The notes: generated from the letters alone by a model not told the origin. DNA of 64,000 nucleotides from Glycomyces terrestris (GCF_003933745.1 NZ_RSEB01000004.1:682001-746000); one strand, 5' to 3'. Positions 1 through 8,569 are shown, counted from the stretch's first letter. Program-made: numbers and translations.

Positions 1-354
1 CAGTCGACGTCCCTGGTCGGCGTCAGCGCCGCGGGCGGGGCGCTGTGGGGCGGCCTCATCGGCCTGCTGTTCTTCGCGCCGCTGCTCGGCATGGCCGTCG
101 GCGCGGCCGCGGGGGCCGCGGGCGGCGCGCTGACCGACGTGGGCGTGGACGACTCGTTCATGAAGGAGCTCGGCGCCGAGCTCACGCCGGGCTCGGCCGC
201 GCTGGTCCTGCTGGTCGTCTCGGCCACGGAGGACAAGGTCGTCGAGGAGCTCGGCGGTCGGTACCAGGGCCGCCTGCTCCAGACCAACCTGTCCTCGGAG
301 GAGGAGCAGCGGCTGCGCGAGTCCATCGACGCGGTGCAGGCGAACGCCACCTGA
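1..354 (+). CDS. DUF1269 family membrane protein (C-terminal part)
   Basis: The frame is open at the window edge, so the N-terminus is missing and 117 residues are visible. A glycine/alanine-rich hydrophobic stretch (about visible residues 10-45) could form a membrane hairpin. It is followed by GVDDSFMKELG and a PGSAALVLLV core strand, a pattern I associate with the DUF1269 family. The C-terminus is acidic and helical. The function of the family is unknown. A strong hairpin with a T-rich tail follows the stop codon, so this gene ends its transcription unit. Confidence 0.8.
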   Translation, partial: QSTSLVGVSAAGGALWGGLIGLLFFAPLLGMAVGAAAGAAGGALTDVGVDDSFMKELGAELTPGSAALVLLVVSATEDKVVEELGGRYQGRLLQTNLSSEEEQRLRESIDAVQANAT

Positions 355-367
355 GCGCACGGGGCGG

Positions 368-407
368 ACGGCGGCGGCGGCTCCCAGCGCCGCCGCCGTT
401 CGTTTTC
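368..407 (+). terminator. Rho-independent terminator after DUF1269 gene
   Basis: A perfect 12-bp stem (368-379 pairs with 388-399) with an 8-nt loop is followed by TTCGTTTTC. It lies 14 bases after the stop codon at 354. Confidence 0.8.
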
Positions 408-440
408 CCTGTTGGGAACCTTCGCGGCGCGGGTTCTGGC

Positions 441-446
441 TACGCT
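441..446 (+). promoter_or_regulatory. Leaderless -10 box of SpoIIE phosphatase gene
   Basis: TACGCT lies exactly 6 nt before the ATG at 453 and no Shine-Dalgarno is present. This is the spacing expected when transcription starts at the A of the start codon. Confidence 0.6.
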
Positions 447-452
447 CTCGGC

Positions 453-1622
453 ATGAAGCGGGGGGCCAAGGCGGCGGACATGCAGGGCTACATCAGGTCC
501 TATGTCATGCCGGAGGGGCCGTGGGACCGGATCGCGTCGGGCCACCCCGCGTCGGCGCTCCTGCTGCGGCTGCTGCCGCTCCTCCTGCTGGCGGCGACGG
601 TGCCGCTCGCGTTCCTCGTCCCGTCGATGGGGCAGTTCGCCGACTACGCGCTGGTGTTCCTGCCGGCGTTCACGGCGCTGGTGAACGGGCCGGTGGCGAC
701 CCTGGTCGCGACGCTGGCGACGGTGGCGATCGTCAGCTGCGGCGGCGACGCCCTGGGGCTCCTCCCCTATCCGCAGAGCGCGTGGAGCGACCTGCCGCCG
801 CTCATCGCGGTCGGGGTGCTGTGCACGGTCCTGGCGTGGGTGCGGAACCGGATCGTGATGCGGCTGCTCGACATGACGCTGGTGGCCGAGACGGTGCAGG
901 GGGCGATCCTGCCGGAGCTGCCGCCGGAGGTCGGCGGCGTGAAGGTGGCGGTGGCGTACCGGACGCACGCGGGCAGTCCGGGCCTGGTGGGCGGGGACTT
1001 CTACGACGTGCAGGACACCGACGCGGGGATCAGGGCGGTGGTCGGCGACGTGCAGGGGCACGGGCTGAGCACGGTGCACCTGACCGAGGCGCTGCTGGGG
1101 ACGTTCCGGGAGCGGGCGCTCGACGACCCGGACCTGGCGACGCTGTCGGCGCGCCTGGAGCGGCGGGTGCGGCTGCACAACCGGGGGCGCGACGAGTGGC
1201 AGCAGTCGTTCGCGACGGCGGTGCTCCTGGAGATCACGCCGCGGCACGACACGATCCGGGTGGTGCTGTGCGGGCATCCGGCGCCGCTGCTGGTGCGCGG
1301 GTCGGCGGAGCCGCTGTCGGCGAGGCCGACGCCGCCGCTGGGGTTGACGGACTTCGGGTTGCAGCGCACGGAGGTCCGCGAGGCGGCGCTCATGCCCGGT
1401 GACGTGATCGTGGCGTTCACGGACGGGTTCGTGGAGGGGCGCAACGCGGACGGGCAGACGTTCCCGCTCGTGTCGATGCTGAACGCTCACGTCGCCTCCG
1501 GCATCCGCGACCCGGACCGCTTGCACCGCAAGCTGAAGGCGGACTTCCAGGGCGGCGGCTACATGCGCACGGACGACCTGACGGTGCTCATCATGCAGCT
1601 CCCGGGCTCGTCGGCGCGGTGA
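453..1622 (+). CDS. Membrane PP2C-type (SpoIIE) serine phosphatase
   Basis: 389 residues. The N-terminal 140 residues contain about four hydrophobic segments. A SpoIIE/PP2C catalytic domain follows (about 150-385). Visible motifs are GGDFYD and GDVQGHG (metal-binding aspartates), FATAVL, GHPAP, TDGFVEG and a terminal DDLTVLI. Such proteins remove phosphate from serine or threonine, typically on anti-sigma antagonists of the STAS type. The membrane anchor suggests a signal-responsive phosphatase controlling a partner-switching sigma factor, but no anti-sigma or STAS gene lies nearby, so the target is unknown. The start is set by the TACGCT box 6 nt upstream. The gene converges on the lipoprotein gene across a bidirectional hairpin. 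Confidence 0.85.
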   Translation: MKRGAKAADMQGYIRSYVMPEGPWDRIASGHPASALLLRLLPLLLLAATVPLAFLVPSMGQFADYALVFLPAFTALVNGPVATLVATLATVAIVSCGGDALGLLPYPQSAWSDLPPLIAVGVLCTVLAWVRNRIVMRLLDMTLVAETVQGAILPELPPEVGGVKVAVAYRTHAGSPGLVGGDFYDVQDTDAGIRAVVGDVQGHGLSTVHLTEALLGTFRERALDDPDLATLSARLERRVRLHNRGRDEWQQSFATAVLLEITPRHDTIRVVLCGHPAPLLVRGSAEPLSARPTPPLGLTDFGLQRTEVREAALMPGDVIVAFTDGFVEGRNADGQTFPLVSMLNAHVASGIRDPDRLHRKLKADFQGGGYMRTDDLTVLIMQLPGSSAR

Positions 1623-1673
1623 GGTGCGGCCCGCGTCGGCGCAGGTCAGCGCGCCGGACGGCTGGGACGCGAA

Positions 1674-1701
1674 CGGCGGCCCCGCACACGCGGGGCCGCC
1701 G
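1674..1701. terminator. Bidirectional hairpin between convergent genes
   Basis: CGGCGGCCCCGC (1674-1685) pairs perfectly with 1690-1701 around an ACAC loop. It lies between the stops at 1622 (+) and 1720 (-). The identical stem reappears at 55174-55203. Confidence 0.75.
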
Positions 1702-1719
1702 GTGGTCGTGCGGCCGTTG

Positions 1720-2487
1720 CTATTCGGCCGCCGGCTCGTGCGGGGCCTCGAAGTAGGAGCGCTCGCCGGGGGTCTCGGGGGCGCCCATGGGGACCGCGAC
1801 GGTCACGGTCTCGCCGTTGGAGAACGCGAACTCGAGCTCGACGCTGGAGCCCATCTCGACCGCCTCCTTGAGCCCGTCGAGGAGCAGGAAGGAGCCGGAG
1901 GTCGGCGCCAGGCGCAGGTAGTCGCCCGCGGGGATCTCGATGGCGAACACGGACTCGCCGATGATCTCGGCGGTTTCCTCGGGGGACCCGGACTCGCCTT
2001 CGGCCGGTTCGGACTCGCCCGGAGTTCCGGAGGCGTCGCCGCCCGGAGTCGCGGAGGCGTCCGCGCTCGGGCTCTCCTGCTCGGGGCCTTCGGAGCCCTC
2101 GCCGGCGCCGGGGCTCTCGGATTCCTCGCCCTCAGCGGGGCTCCCGGTCTCCTCGGGCCCGACCACGAGGGCTTCGGCGGCGAACAGGACGGTGTCGGCG
2201 TCCGGGCTCGTCACCGCCTCCAGGACCACGGTCTCCTCGCCGTTGTTGCCGATCCAGACCCGGAGCGGGGCCTGCCCGCCCTCGGGGTAGGCGCCGCCGT
2301 CGCCGTAGTCGATCTGGAGGTCGCGCAGGGCCACGGTCCCCGCGTCCGCGTCGACCCCGGAGATGGCCGGCACCATCTCACTCGTCTCGGCGTCCTGCCC
2401 GGCGCCGCACCCCGTCAGGGCCAGCGCCAGAGCCGCGGCCCCGACCACCCCCGCCGCCGCCCGGCGGCCCGTGTCTCGTCTCTCCAC
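1720..2487 (-). CDS. Lipoprotein with PCu(A)C-like fold, low-complexity insert
   Basis: 255 residues from the GTG at 2487. An RRDTGRR n-region, a hydrophobic stretch and the lipobox LTGC predict an exported lipid-anchored protein. Residues about 30-115 and 185-245 look like the beta-sandwich of actinobacterial LpqE/PCu(A)C-type proteins (the LLLDGLKEAVEMGSSVELEF strand pair is characteristic). A long Ser/Gly/Glu/Pro-rich segment (about 115-180) interrupts it. The His/Met copper ligands of true PCu(A)C chaperones are not visible, so copper binding is doubtful. A longer GTG start at 2520 is possible, but TAGGGT 7 nt before 2487 favours the shorter leaderless form. Confidence 0.65.
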   Translation of the reverse strand: MERRDTGRRAAAGVVGAAALALALTGCGAGQDAETSEMVPAISGVDADAGTVALRDLQIDYGDGGAYPEGGQAPLRVWIGNNGEETVVLEAVTSPDADTVLFAAEALVVGPEETGSPAEGEESESPGAGEGSEGPEQESPSADASATPGGDASGTPGESEPAEGESGSPEETAEIIGESVFAIEIPAGDYLRLAPTSGSFLLLDGLKEAVEMGSSVELEFAFSNGETVTVAVPMGAPETPGERSYFEAPHEPAAE

Positions 2488-2494
2488 AAGCGCC

Positions 2495-2500
2495 ACCCTA
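2495..2500 (-). promoter_or_regulatory. Leaderless -10 box of lipoprotein gene
   Basis: On the minus strand TAGGGT sits 7 nt before the GTG at 2487, which argues against the upstream in-frame GTG at 2520. Confidence 0.5.
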
Positions 2501-2604
2501 AGCGCGAAACGCCCCCGCACCCGGCCGCGACATACCGGTGTCGCCGCATTGTCGTACCCCTGCGGCAGGGTGGATTCCGGGGGCCCGCAGGTCGGGTAGT
2601 ACGT

Positions 2605-2626
2605 GATATGTCACATGGCATGCACC
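2605..2626. repeat. Solitary TGTCACATGGCA palindromic element
   Basis: The element ATGTCACATGGCAT sits just downstream of the antiporter stop codon. It is one of at least eight related copies in the window (see findings). Confidence 0.5.
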
Positions 2627-2630
2627 GGGT

Positions 2631-4214
2631 TCACCCGCGGCGGCGGCCGACGGCGCGGTGGTCGAGGGCGGCGATGACGCGGTCGATGAGGGCCGGGTCG
2701 TGCCCCGGCGAGGATCGCATCTGAAGCAGGTGCGCGGTCGAGGCGGCGAGCATCTCGCTCTCGATGCGCTGCATGGCGTCGAACCGCTCGGCCAGGCGCT
2801 CGGTCTCGGGGTCCTCGCGGTCCTCGACGATGGAGGCGACCTGGGCGGCGCGGCGGTCGTACCACTGCTCCATGCGGGCGGCGACCTCGTCGTCGACCTC
2901 GCCGGCCTCACGGAGCTCGCGCAGGCGGCGGGCGGCGGCCCGCCCGGATTCGAGCATGATGGACCGCAGCGCCTCGGTCTCCTTCGCGGTGTCCGCCCTG
3001 ACGCCGAGGAGCGCGATGAGCCCGGGCAGGGTGAGGCCCTGCGCGAGGAGCGTCGCGATCACGACGACCACGGCGAGGAACTGGATCTGCTCGCGGCCGG
3101 GGAACGGCGAGCCGTCCGCGGTCGTCACCGGGAGCGCGAGCGCGGTGACGATCGTGACGACGCCGCGCATCCCCGCCCAGGCCGTGACGACCGCGAGCCG
3201 CGGGTGCTCCCCCAGCTGCTTCCAGCCGATGCCCTTGCGCCCCAGGATGATCGCGAGGCCGAGCCAGAGGGCGCGGACGGCGATCACGGCGCCCGCGACC
3301 GCGAGCGCCTTCCACAGCAGGTCCTCGACGCCGTCGCCGACGGCCTGGATGATGTCGACCAGCTCCATGCCGACGAGTGCGAACGTGAGCGCGTTCAGGG
3401 CGGTCTCGAGGACCTCCCACACCGAGCCCTGCACGAGCCGGCCCTCGTTGTCCTCGGGGTCGTTCGAGCGGGCGACGAGGTAGAACGCGGCGCAGATGAC
3501 GGCGAGGACGCCGGAGGCCCTGGCGCCGTCGGCGAGCAGGTAGGCGATGTAGGGGCCGGTGAGGCCGAGGGCGGTGCTGACGCGCGAGTCGTCCACGAGG
3601 GAGCCCAGCTTGACGAGGATCCAGCCGACGCCGAGGCCGATCGCGACGGCGGCGACGGCGGAGTACGCGAAGAGGCCGGCCGACCACATCGCCGAGACGG
3701 AGCCGGTGACGGTGCCGATGACCGCGACGTTGTAGAGGGTGAGGGCGGTGACGTCGTTGAACAGGCCCTCGCCTTCGAGGATGGTGACGAGGCGGCGGGG
3801 CAGGCCGAGCCGGTCGGCGATGGCGCTGACGGCGGCGGCGTCGGGCGGGGCGCAGATCGCGCCGAGGACGACGGCGGCGGTCAGGGGCAAGGCGGGGCTG
3901 ATGGTCGCGGCGAGGAGGGCGACCGCGGCGGCGGTGACGAAGACGAGGACGACCGCGAGGAAGATGATCGGGCGCCAGTTCGCGGCGAAGTGCCGCCACG
4001 AGTACTTGCGGGCGGCGGCCCACAGCAGGGGCGGGAGGAGGACGGGCAGGAGGTGCTCGGGGTCGAGGTCGAGGGCGGGCATGCCGGGGACGAGGCCGAG
4101 GGCGAGCCCGTAGAGGCAGACGAGGACGGGCGCGGGGATGCGCATCCACTCGGCGGCGGCGGTCAGCAGCAGTCCGCCCACGGTGAGGGCGAACAGGATC
4201 GCCACCAGTTCCAT
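2631..4214 (-). CDS. CPA1 family Na+/H+ antiporter
   Basis: 527 residues. The first about 410 form some twelve hydrophobic segments; the last about 115 are a charged helical cytoplasmic tail. GAICAPPDAAAVSA and GEGLFNDVTAL match the TM5/TM6 signature region of NhaP/NhaK-type CPA1 exchangers, where the ND pair binds the cation. It should exchange cytoplasmic Na+ or K+ for external H+ in pH and salt homeostasis. GGAGG lies 5 nt before the ATG at 4214, and TAAGAT about 30 nt upstream is a likely -10 box, so unlike its divergent neighbour this mRNA has a leader. The divergent MFS gene starts 97 bp away. Confidence 0.9.
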   Translation of the reverse strand: MELVAILFALTVGGLLLTAAAEWMRIPAPVLVCLYGLALGLVPGMPALDLDPEHLLPVLLPPLLWAAARKYSWRHFAANWRPIIFLAVVLVFVTAAAVALLAATISPALPLTAAVVLGAICAPPDAAAVSAIADRLGLPRRLVTILEGEGLFNDVTALTLYNVAVIGTVTGSVSAMWSAGLFAYSAVAAVAIGLGVGWILVKLGSLVDDSRVSTALGLTGPYIAYLLADGARASGVLAVICAAFYLVARSNDPEDNEGRLVQGSVWEVLETALNALTFALVGMELVDIIQAVGDGVEDLLWKALAVAGAVIAVRALWLGLAIILGRKGIGWKQLGEHPRLAVVTAWAGMRGVVTIVTALALPVTTADGSPFPGREQIQFLAVVVVIATLLAQGLTLPGLIALLGVRADTAKETEALRSIMLESGRAAARRLRELREAGEVDDEVAARMEQWYDRRAAQVASIVEDREDPETERLAERFDAMQRIESEMLAASTAHLLQMRSSPGHDPALIDRVIAALDHRAVGRRRG

Positions 4215-4244
4215 GCGGCCTCCGGTCCGGTCGTGCCTGGTGCG

Positions 4245-4250
4245 ATCTTA
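4245..4250 (-). promoter_or_regulatory. -10 box for antiporter gene
   Basis: TAAGAT on the minus strand, 30 nt before the ATG at 4214, leaves room for a leader containing the GGAGG ribosome site. Confidence 0.4.
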
Positions 4251-4298
4251 GGCTGCGGAGGCGGCGGCGGAACCGCGGATTACGGGATGGTTTGCGGC

Positions 4299-4304
4299 TA
4301 TCGT
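4299..4304 (+). promoter_or_regulatory. Leaderless -10 box of MFS gene
   Basis: TATCGT lies 7 nt before the ATG at 4312 and no ribosome-binding site is visible. Confidence 0.5.
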
Positions 4305-4311
4305 TCCGCCT

Positions 4312-6372
4312 ATGAGCACTGTCGACACTGCCGAGCGCGCGGCCGCGGCGGAGCCCGCGCCGCCGGTCCTGGGCAAGTCCCGCCGGAACCTCGTGTTCGT
4401 CACGATCCTGCTGGGCATGCTCATGGCGGCGCTGGACCAGACGATCGTGTCGACGGCGCTGCCGACGATCGTCGCCGACCTCGGCGGCGCGGGCCACATG
4501 GCGTGGGTGGTGACGTCCTATCTGCTCGCCGAGGCGATCGCGTCGGCGATCGTGGGCAAGTTCGGCGACATGTTCGGGCGCAAGGCGATCTTCCAGATCA
4601 GCGCGGTCGTGTTCGTGGGCGGTTCGGCCCTGGCCGGGTTCAGCGACGACATGGTGTTCCTCATCGTGGCGCGCGCGGTCCAGGGGCTGGGCGCGGGCGG
4701 GCTCATGGTCACGGCGATGGCGCTCATCGCGGACGTGATCCCGCTGCGCGAGCGCGGCAAGTACCAGGGCGCGATGGGCGCGGTCTTCGGGGTGACGACG
4801 GTGCTCGGGCCGACGCTCGGGGGCCTGTTCACCGACCACCTGTCGTGGCGGTGGTGCTTCTACGTGAACGTGCCGATCGCGGTCGTGATGATCGCGATGG
4901 CGGCGGCGACGGTGCCGCGGGTGCGGGCGGCCGTGCGGCCGGTGATCGACTACTGGGGGCTGATCTTCGTCGCGGTCGGCACGTCGCTGCTGATCCTGGC
5001 GCTGGAGTGGGGCGGGGACGACTACGCGTGGGACTCGCCGACGATCCTGGGCATGTTCGCCGGGGCGGTGGCGGCGCTGGTGGTGTTCGTGCTGGTCGAG
5101 CGGCGGGCCGCGGAGCCGATCCTGCCGATGTGGCTGTTCCGGAACCCGGTGTTCGCGGTGTCGTCGGTGCTGAGCTTCATCGTGGGGTTCGCGATGCTCG
5201 GGGCGATGACGTTCCTGCCGACGTACCTCCAGTACGTGGACGGGGTGTCGGCGACGGTGTCGGGGTACCGGACGCTGCCGATGGTCGCGGGCATGCTGAC
5301 GACCTCGATCCTGTCGGGCTCGGTGGTGAGCCGCACCGGGCGGTACAAGGCGTTCCCGATCGCCGGGACCGGCGTCATGGCGGTCGGCCTCTACCTCATG
5401 TCCACGATGGACCGGGCGACGAGCGTGTGGCTGGAGTCGCTGTACATGCTGGTGTTCGGGCTCGGTCTGGGCCTGGCGATGCAGGTGCTCACGATCGCGG
5501 TCCAGAACACGGTCCCCTACGCGCAGATGGGCGCGGCGACGTCGGGGGTGACGTTCTTCCGGACGGTCGGCTCCACGTTCGGGACCGCGATCTTCGGGAC
5601 CCTGTTCACCAACCACTCGACGCCGCTGCTGGCGGCGGCGTACGCCGAGGCGGGCGTGGACCCGGCCGCGGTCGCGAGCCCCGCGGCGCTGCACGCGCTG
5701 CCCGAGGCCGTGATCGCCCCGATCGCGGACGCGTACGCGGACTCGATCGACTTCGTGTTCCTCTGGACGGTGCCGGTCGCCGTGGTCGGCTTCCTGGTGG
5801 CGTGGTTCCTCCAGGAGCGGCCGCTGCACGACGCGGCGCGCGGGCGCGCGAACGACATGGGCGAGGGCTTCGCGGCCCCGGACCCGTCACCGTCGGAGGA
5901 GCGGCTCGCGCGGATGGTCGCCGACCTCATGCGGCGCGAGCGGCGCACCGTCTACACCGAGGTGTACGAGGCGGCGGCGGGCGCGAGCGCGCTCGACCGG
6001 GCCGGGACGTGGGCGCTGCGCCAGGTGTACATGCGGCAGGTCGCGGGGGCCGACGCGACGCTCGCGGGGATCGCCGCGGCCCACCGGCTGCCGCCGCAGG
6101 TGCTGCAACCGGTGTTCGTGCAGGCGGTCCGGGAGGGGTACCTGACGGTGAACGCGGGGCGCCTGAGCCTGACGCCGCGGGGCCGCGCCGAGTTCGAGCT
6201 GTTCGTGTCGGCGTGGAAGCGCTGGCTCGACCGGCATCTGGACGACTGGAGCCTCGCCGACCCGCAGGACCGGGAGGTGTTCAACCGGTCGGTCGCCCAT
6301 CTGGCGCGCGACATCGCCGCGCAGGAGTCCTTTGAGTCCTCGGACCGGCGCGACGCGGCGGCCTCGGTGTGA
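4312..6372 (+). CDS. DHA2-type MFS drug exporter with C-terminal winged-helix domain
   Basis: 686 residues. About 14 membrane segments cover residues 25-505. LDQTIVSTALPTI is the DHA2 motif D1, KFGDMFGRK is the MFS motif A loop, and the motif C region GVTTVLGPTLGG is present. It should export toxic compounds using the proton gradient. After the last membrane span come about 150 soluble residues (530-686). Within them TLAGIAAAHRLPPQVLQ, then REGYLTV and LSLTPRGRAEFE, read like a MarR-type winged helix. The extension is in the same frame, with no stop or frameshift. It may sense substrate or bind DNA, which is inference. The gene ends at a 13-bp hairpin. Confidence 0.88.
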   Translation: MSTVDTAERAAAAEPAPPVLGKSRRNLVFVTILLGMLMAALDQTIVSTALPTIVADLGGAGHMAWVVTSYLLAEAIASAIVGKFGDMFGRKAIFQISAVVFVGGSALAGFSDDMVFLIVARAVQGLGAGGLMVTAMALIADVIPLRERGKYQGAMGAVFGVTTVLGPTLGGLFTDHLSWRWCFYVNVPIAVVMIAMAAATVPRVRAAVRPVIDYWGLIFVAVGTSLLILALEWGGDDYAWDSPTILGMFAGAVAALVVFVLVERRAAEPILPMWLFRNPVFAVSSVLSFIVGFAMLGAMTFLPTYLQYVDGVSATVSGYRTLPMVAGMLTTSILSGSVVSRTGRYKAFPIAGTGVMAVGLYLMSTMDRATSVWLESLYMLVFGLGLGLAMQVLTIAVQNTVPYAQMGAATSGVTFFRTVGSTFGTAIFGTLFTNHSTPLLAAAYAEAGVDPAAVASPAALHALPEAVIAPIADAYADSIDFVFLWTVPVAVVGFLVAWFLQERPLHDAARGRANDMGEGFAAPDPSPSEERLARMVADLMRRERRTVYTEVYEAAAGASALDRAGTWALRQVYMRQVAGADATLAGIAAAHRLPPQVLQPVFVQAVREGYLTVNAGRLSLTPRGRAEFELFVSAWKRWLDRHLDDWSLADPQDREVFNRSVAHLARDIAAQESFESSDRRDAAASV

Positions 6373-6383
6373 GCGTCGTCTTC

Positions 6384-6412
6384 GGGCGGGACCGGCCATG
6401 CCGGTCCCGCCC
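6384..6412 (+). terminator. Hairpin after MFS gene
   Basis: Perfect 13-bp stem (6384-6396 with 6400-6412) and a 3-nt loop, 12 bases after the stop; no T-run. Confidence 0.65.
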
Positions 6413-6663
6413 GCTGTCATATCGGGGCGCGGGCCGTGTCGGGGTCTGCGGCGGAGGGCTGTTCGCGTACCGCGCACCGCGTACTGCGCACCGCGTGCCC
6501 GCCGGCCGCGGCGACCATGGCACCGGCACCCGCGGTCACCACTCTCCCCCGAGTCCTCGCCTCCACGGCCGGCTCCACCTCACCGCCTTCCCCCTCGCCC
6601 TCCTCGCCGGACTCACCCCCACCGCCCCGCCGGCCGCACCACCGCCTTGAGGCGCTGAGGGCG
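6413..6663. other. Non-coding stretch between convergent genes
   Basis: No credible gene is seen. It holds a 14-bp tandem duplication (6465-6478 and 6479-6492, differing at one base) and C-rich, codon-free-looking sequence up to the esterase stop codon. Confidence 0.5.
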
Positions 6664-7731
6664 TCACTCCGGTTGCGGCCGTGCGGGGGTGAGGGTCGGT
6701 TCGCCGTCGCCGGCGCGCAGGATCGCGTCGGCGCCGCCGAAGTCGACGTTCGATCCGCCGCCCGCCACGCTGCGATCGTCGCGGGTGTCGGCGCGGGTGT
6801 CGTGGCGGTCTTCGGGGGCGGCGAGGGTGCCGGCGACGAAGACGTACTTGGGGCCGAGGAGGACCGCGACGATGGCGCCCGCGCCGGACCAGGCCAGGTT
6901 CATGCCCGCCATCTCCATGCGGCTCTCGGTGCGTTGCAGGTGAATGTTGTGCGCGAAGACCGCGGTCGGGCCGCGTTCGGCCTCGGTGGCGCGGATGTCG
7001 AGGAGGTTGCGGGCCATGAGGGCGTCGCGCACGCTGGCGAGGCGGCTCCACCGTTCGCTTTCTTCGAGGGGCTGCGCGGCTTGGCGGTGGTAGCGGAGCA
7101 GGCCGAGCGCGGTGGTCGCGTGGATGCGGGCCCGGTCCCAGTCGGTGCGGGAGGTCGCCGCGATCAGACGCGGCGCCTCGGCGTCGAGCGCGGCCAGGAG
7201 GTCGTCGGCGACGACGCGGAGCCGGTGGGCCGCCGGGGTGTCGCCGGGTGAGGCCGCCGGGTCGACGACCGCTTCAGTGCGGCTCCACCGCTCGTCGTCG
7301 CCGCACGGTTCGGTGAGATCGAGGTCGCGGCCGAGGTAGTCGCGGACGTGCTCGAGGTAGGCGCGCGGGCTGGCCGCGGTGAACTCGAGCGGGGCGTCCA
7401 TGCCGTGGAAGGCGACCCGGTCGCGTGGGGCGCGGCCCTCGTTGTGCTCGCGCAGCCATGCGAGGAGGCGCCGGTTGACGTCGAAGGCGCCGAAGCCGTG
7501 CGTGATCCCCTCGGCGGCGGCGGAGTCGAGGGTTCCGGCGCGGCCCTGCACGTAGTCGTCGGCGATGAGCGCGGCCACGCGGTCCGATTCGAACGCGATC
7601 GAGCGGACGCCGCCTTCGACCAGGCGGGTGAACAGTTCGAGGCGGGCGTCGGCGAGCGCGGAGTCGCCGTGGGCGTGCTCGCCGAGCCCGATGAGCTCGT
7701 GGGAGCCGGTGATGCAGTGTCGGTGTTCCAT
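6664..7731 (-). CDS. Erythromycin esterase homologue
   Basis: 355 residues. GLGEHAHGDS near residue 17 (the GE-x-x-HG motif), FESD and HNIHLQR near residue 275 match the EreA/EreB-type fold (PF05139), whose catalytic His and Glu open macrolide lactones by hydrolysis. Many family members act on unknown substrates, so macrolide resistance is only possible. The last 45 residues are low-complexity and family-atypical. It is divergent from a double MerR regulator with 80 bp between starts, filled with inverted repeats, so the pair probably forms an inducible unit. Confidence 0.8.
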   Translation of the reverse strand: MEHRHCITGSHELIGLGEHAHGDSALADARLELFTRLVEGGVRSIAFESDRVAALIADDYVQGRAGTLDSAAAEGITHGFGAFDVNRRLLAWLREHNEGRAPRDRVAFHGMDAPLEFTAASPRAYLEHVRDYLGRDLDLTEPCGDDERWSRTEAVVDPAASPGDTPAAHRLRVVADDLLAALDAEAPRLIAATSRTDWDRARIHATTALGLLRYHRQAAQPLEESERWSRLASVRDALMARNLLDIRATEAERGPTAVFAHNIHLQRTESRMEMAGMNLAWSGAGAIVAVLLGPKYVFVAGTLAAPEDRHDTRADTRDDRSVAGGGSNVDFGGADAILRAGDGEPTLTPARPQPE

Positions 7732-7743
7732 GGGCGCAAACGT

Positions 7744-7808
7744 ATCGTTGAAAGAACGATTGAGACTTCGATCGGGTGCTAGCTCGGGGCAGCACGGTAG
7801 AGTCTCAA
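7744..7808. promoter_or_regulatory. Operator region between esterase and MerR genes
   Basis: Two inverted repeats are seen: ATCGTT-N5-AACGAT (7744-7760), and TTGAGACT (7760-7767) pairing with AGTCTCAA (7801-7808). They occupy the whole divergent promoter and are likely sites for the double MerR protein. Confidence 0.55.
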
Positions 7809-7811
7809 ACG

Positions 7812-8525
7812 ATGGTGAACTTGCGGCCTTCTGATCTCGCGCGGGAGCACGGCCTGTCGGCGCAGGCGGTGCGCAATTACGAGCGCGACGGGTTCCTGCC
7901 GCCGGCCGAGCGCACCGCGAGCGGGTACCGGGTGTACACGGAGGTGCACGCGGCCGCGCTGCGGGCGTACCTCGCGCTGGTGCGCGCGTACGGGCACGCG
8001 ACGGCGGGCGAGGTCATGCACGCGGTCCGGGACGGGAGCGTGGACGACGTCCTGATGGTGATCGACCGCGGCCACGAGCAGCTGCTGCGGGACCGGGCCA
8101 CGCTCGACTCGGTGCGGGTCGCGGTGGGGCGGTTGACGGGCGGGGCGGTCCCGGAGCCGTCGCGGTCGACGGCGCCGTTCACCGTGGGCGAGCTCGCGCA
8201 CCGGCTGCGGGTCACCCCGGCGACGCTGCGGAACTGGGAGGAGGCGGGCGTCCTCGCGCCCGAGCGGGACCGCGCCACCGGGTACCGGCGGTACGGTCCG
8301 GCCGACGTGCGGGACGCGGAGCTCGCCCATCTGCTGCGGCGCGGCGGGTATCCGCTGGAGCATGTGGCAGCGGTGGTGCGGCAGGTCCGCACGGCGGGCG
8401 GCACCGAGGCGCTCGCGGCGTCGCTCGAGGACTGGGGGCGGCGACTGACACGCCGGGGCCTGGCGATGCTGGAGGCGGCCGCGCAGCTCAGCGGCTACTT
8501 GGCGCTCCTCGGTGAATCGGGGTAG
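7812..8525 (+). CDS. Double-domain MerR regulator (TioE-like)
   Basis: 237 residues from the ATG at 7812. Two MerR DNA-binding domains occur in one chain: residues about 4-70 (LAREHGLSAQAVRNYERDG, then SGYRVY) and 125-195 (ELAHRLRVTPATLRNWEEAG, then TGYRRY). Classical MerR proteins have one HTH and dimerise; here a monomer could cover both half-sites. The arrangement recalls the TioE group from antibiotic clusters. No conserved cysteines for metal sensing are visible, so a small organic ligand is more likely. Expected target: its own promoter and the divergent esterase gene. Confidence 0.8.
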   Translation: MVNLRPSDLAREHGLSAQAVRNYERDGFLPPAERTASGYRVYTEVHAAALRAYLALVRAYGHATAGEVMHAVRDGSVDDVLMVIDRGHEQLLRDRATLDSVRVAVGRLTGGAVPEPSRSTAPFTVGELAHRLRVTPATLRNWEEAGVLAPERDRATGYRRYGPADVRDAELAHLLRRGGYPLEHVAAVVRQVRTAGGTEALAASLEDWGRRLTRRGLAMLEAAAQLSGYLALLGESG

Positions 8526-8569
8526 GCGGACACGCGCGGTGCGGCGGCCCCGGTGTCGGGGCCGGGCCT

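Noticed and set aside
2658-6335. Very long open frame opposite the antiporter and out of frame with the MFS gene
   Set aside because: Stop-free antisense frames are expected in GC-rich coding DNA; its protein is low-complexity Asp/Gly/Arg-rich, while the antiporter and MFS frames have full family motifs.
6413-6663. Small Pro/Ser-rich open frames
   Set aside because: No start signal, no conserved composition and C-rich simple sequence; treated as non-coding.
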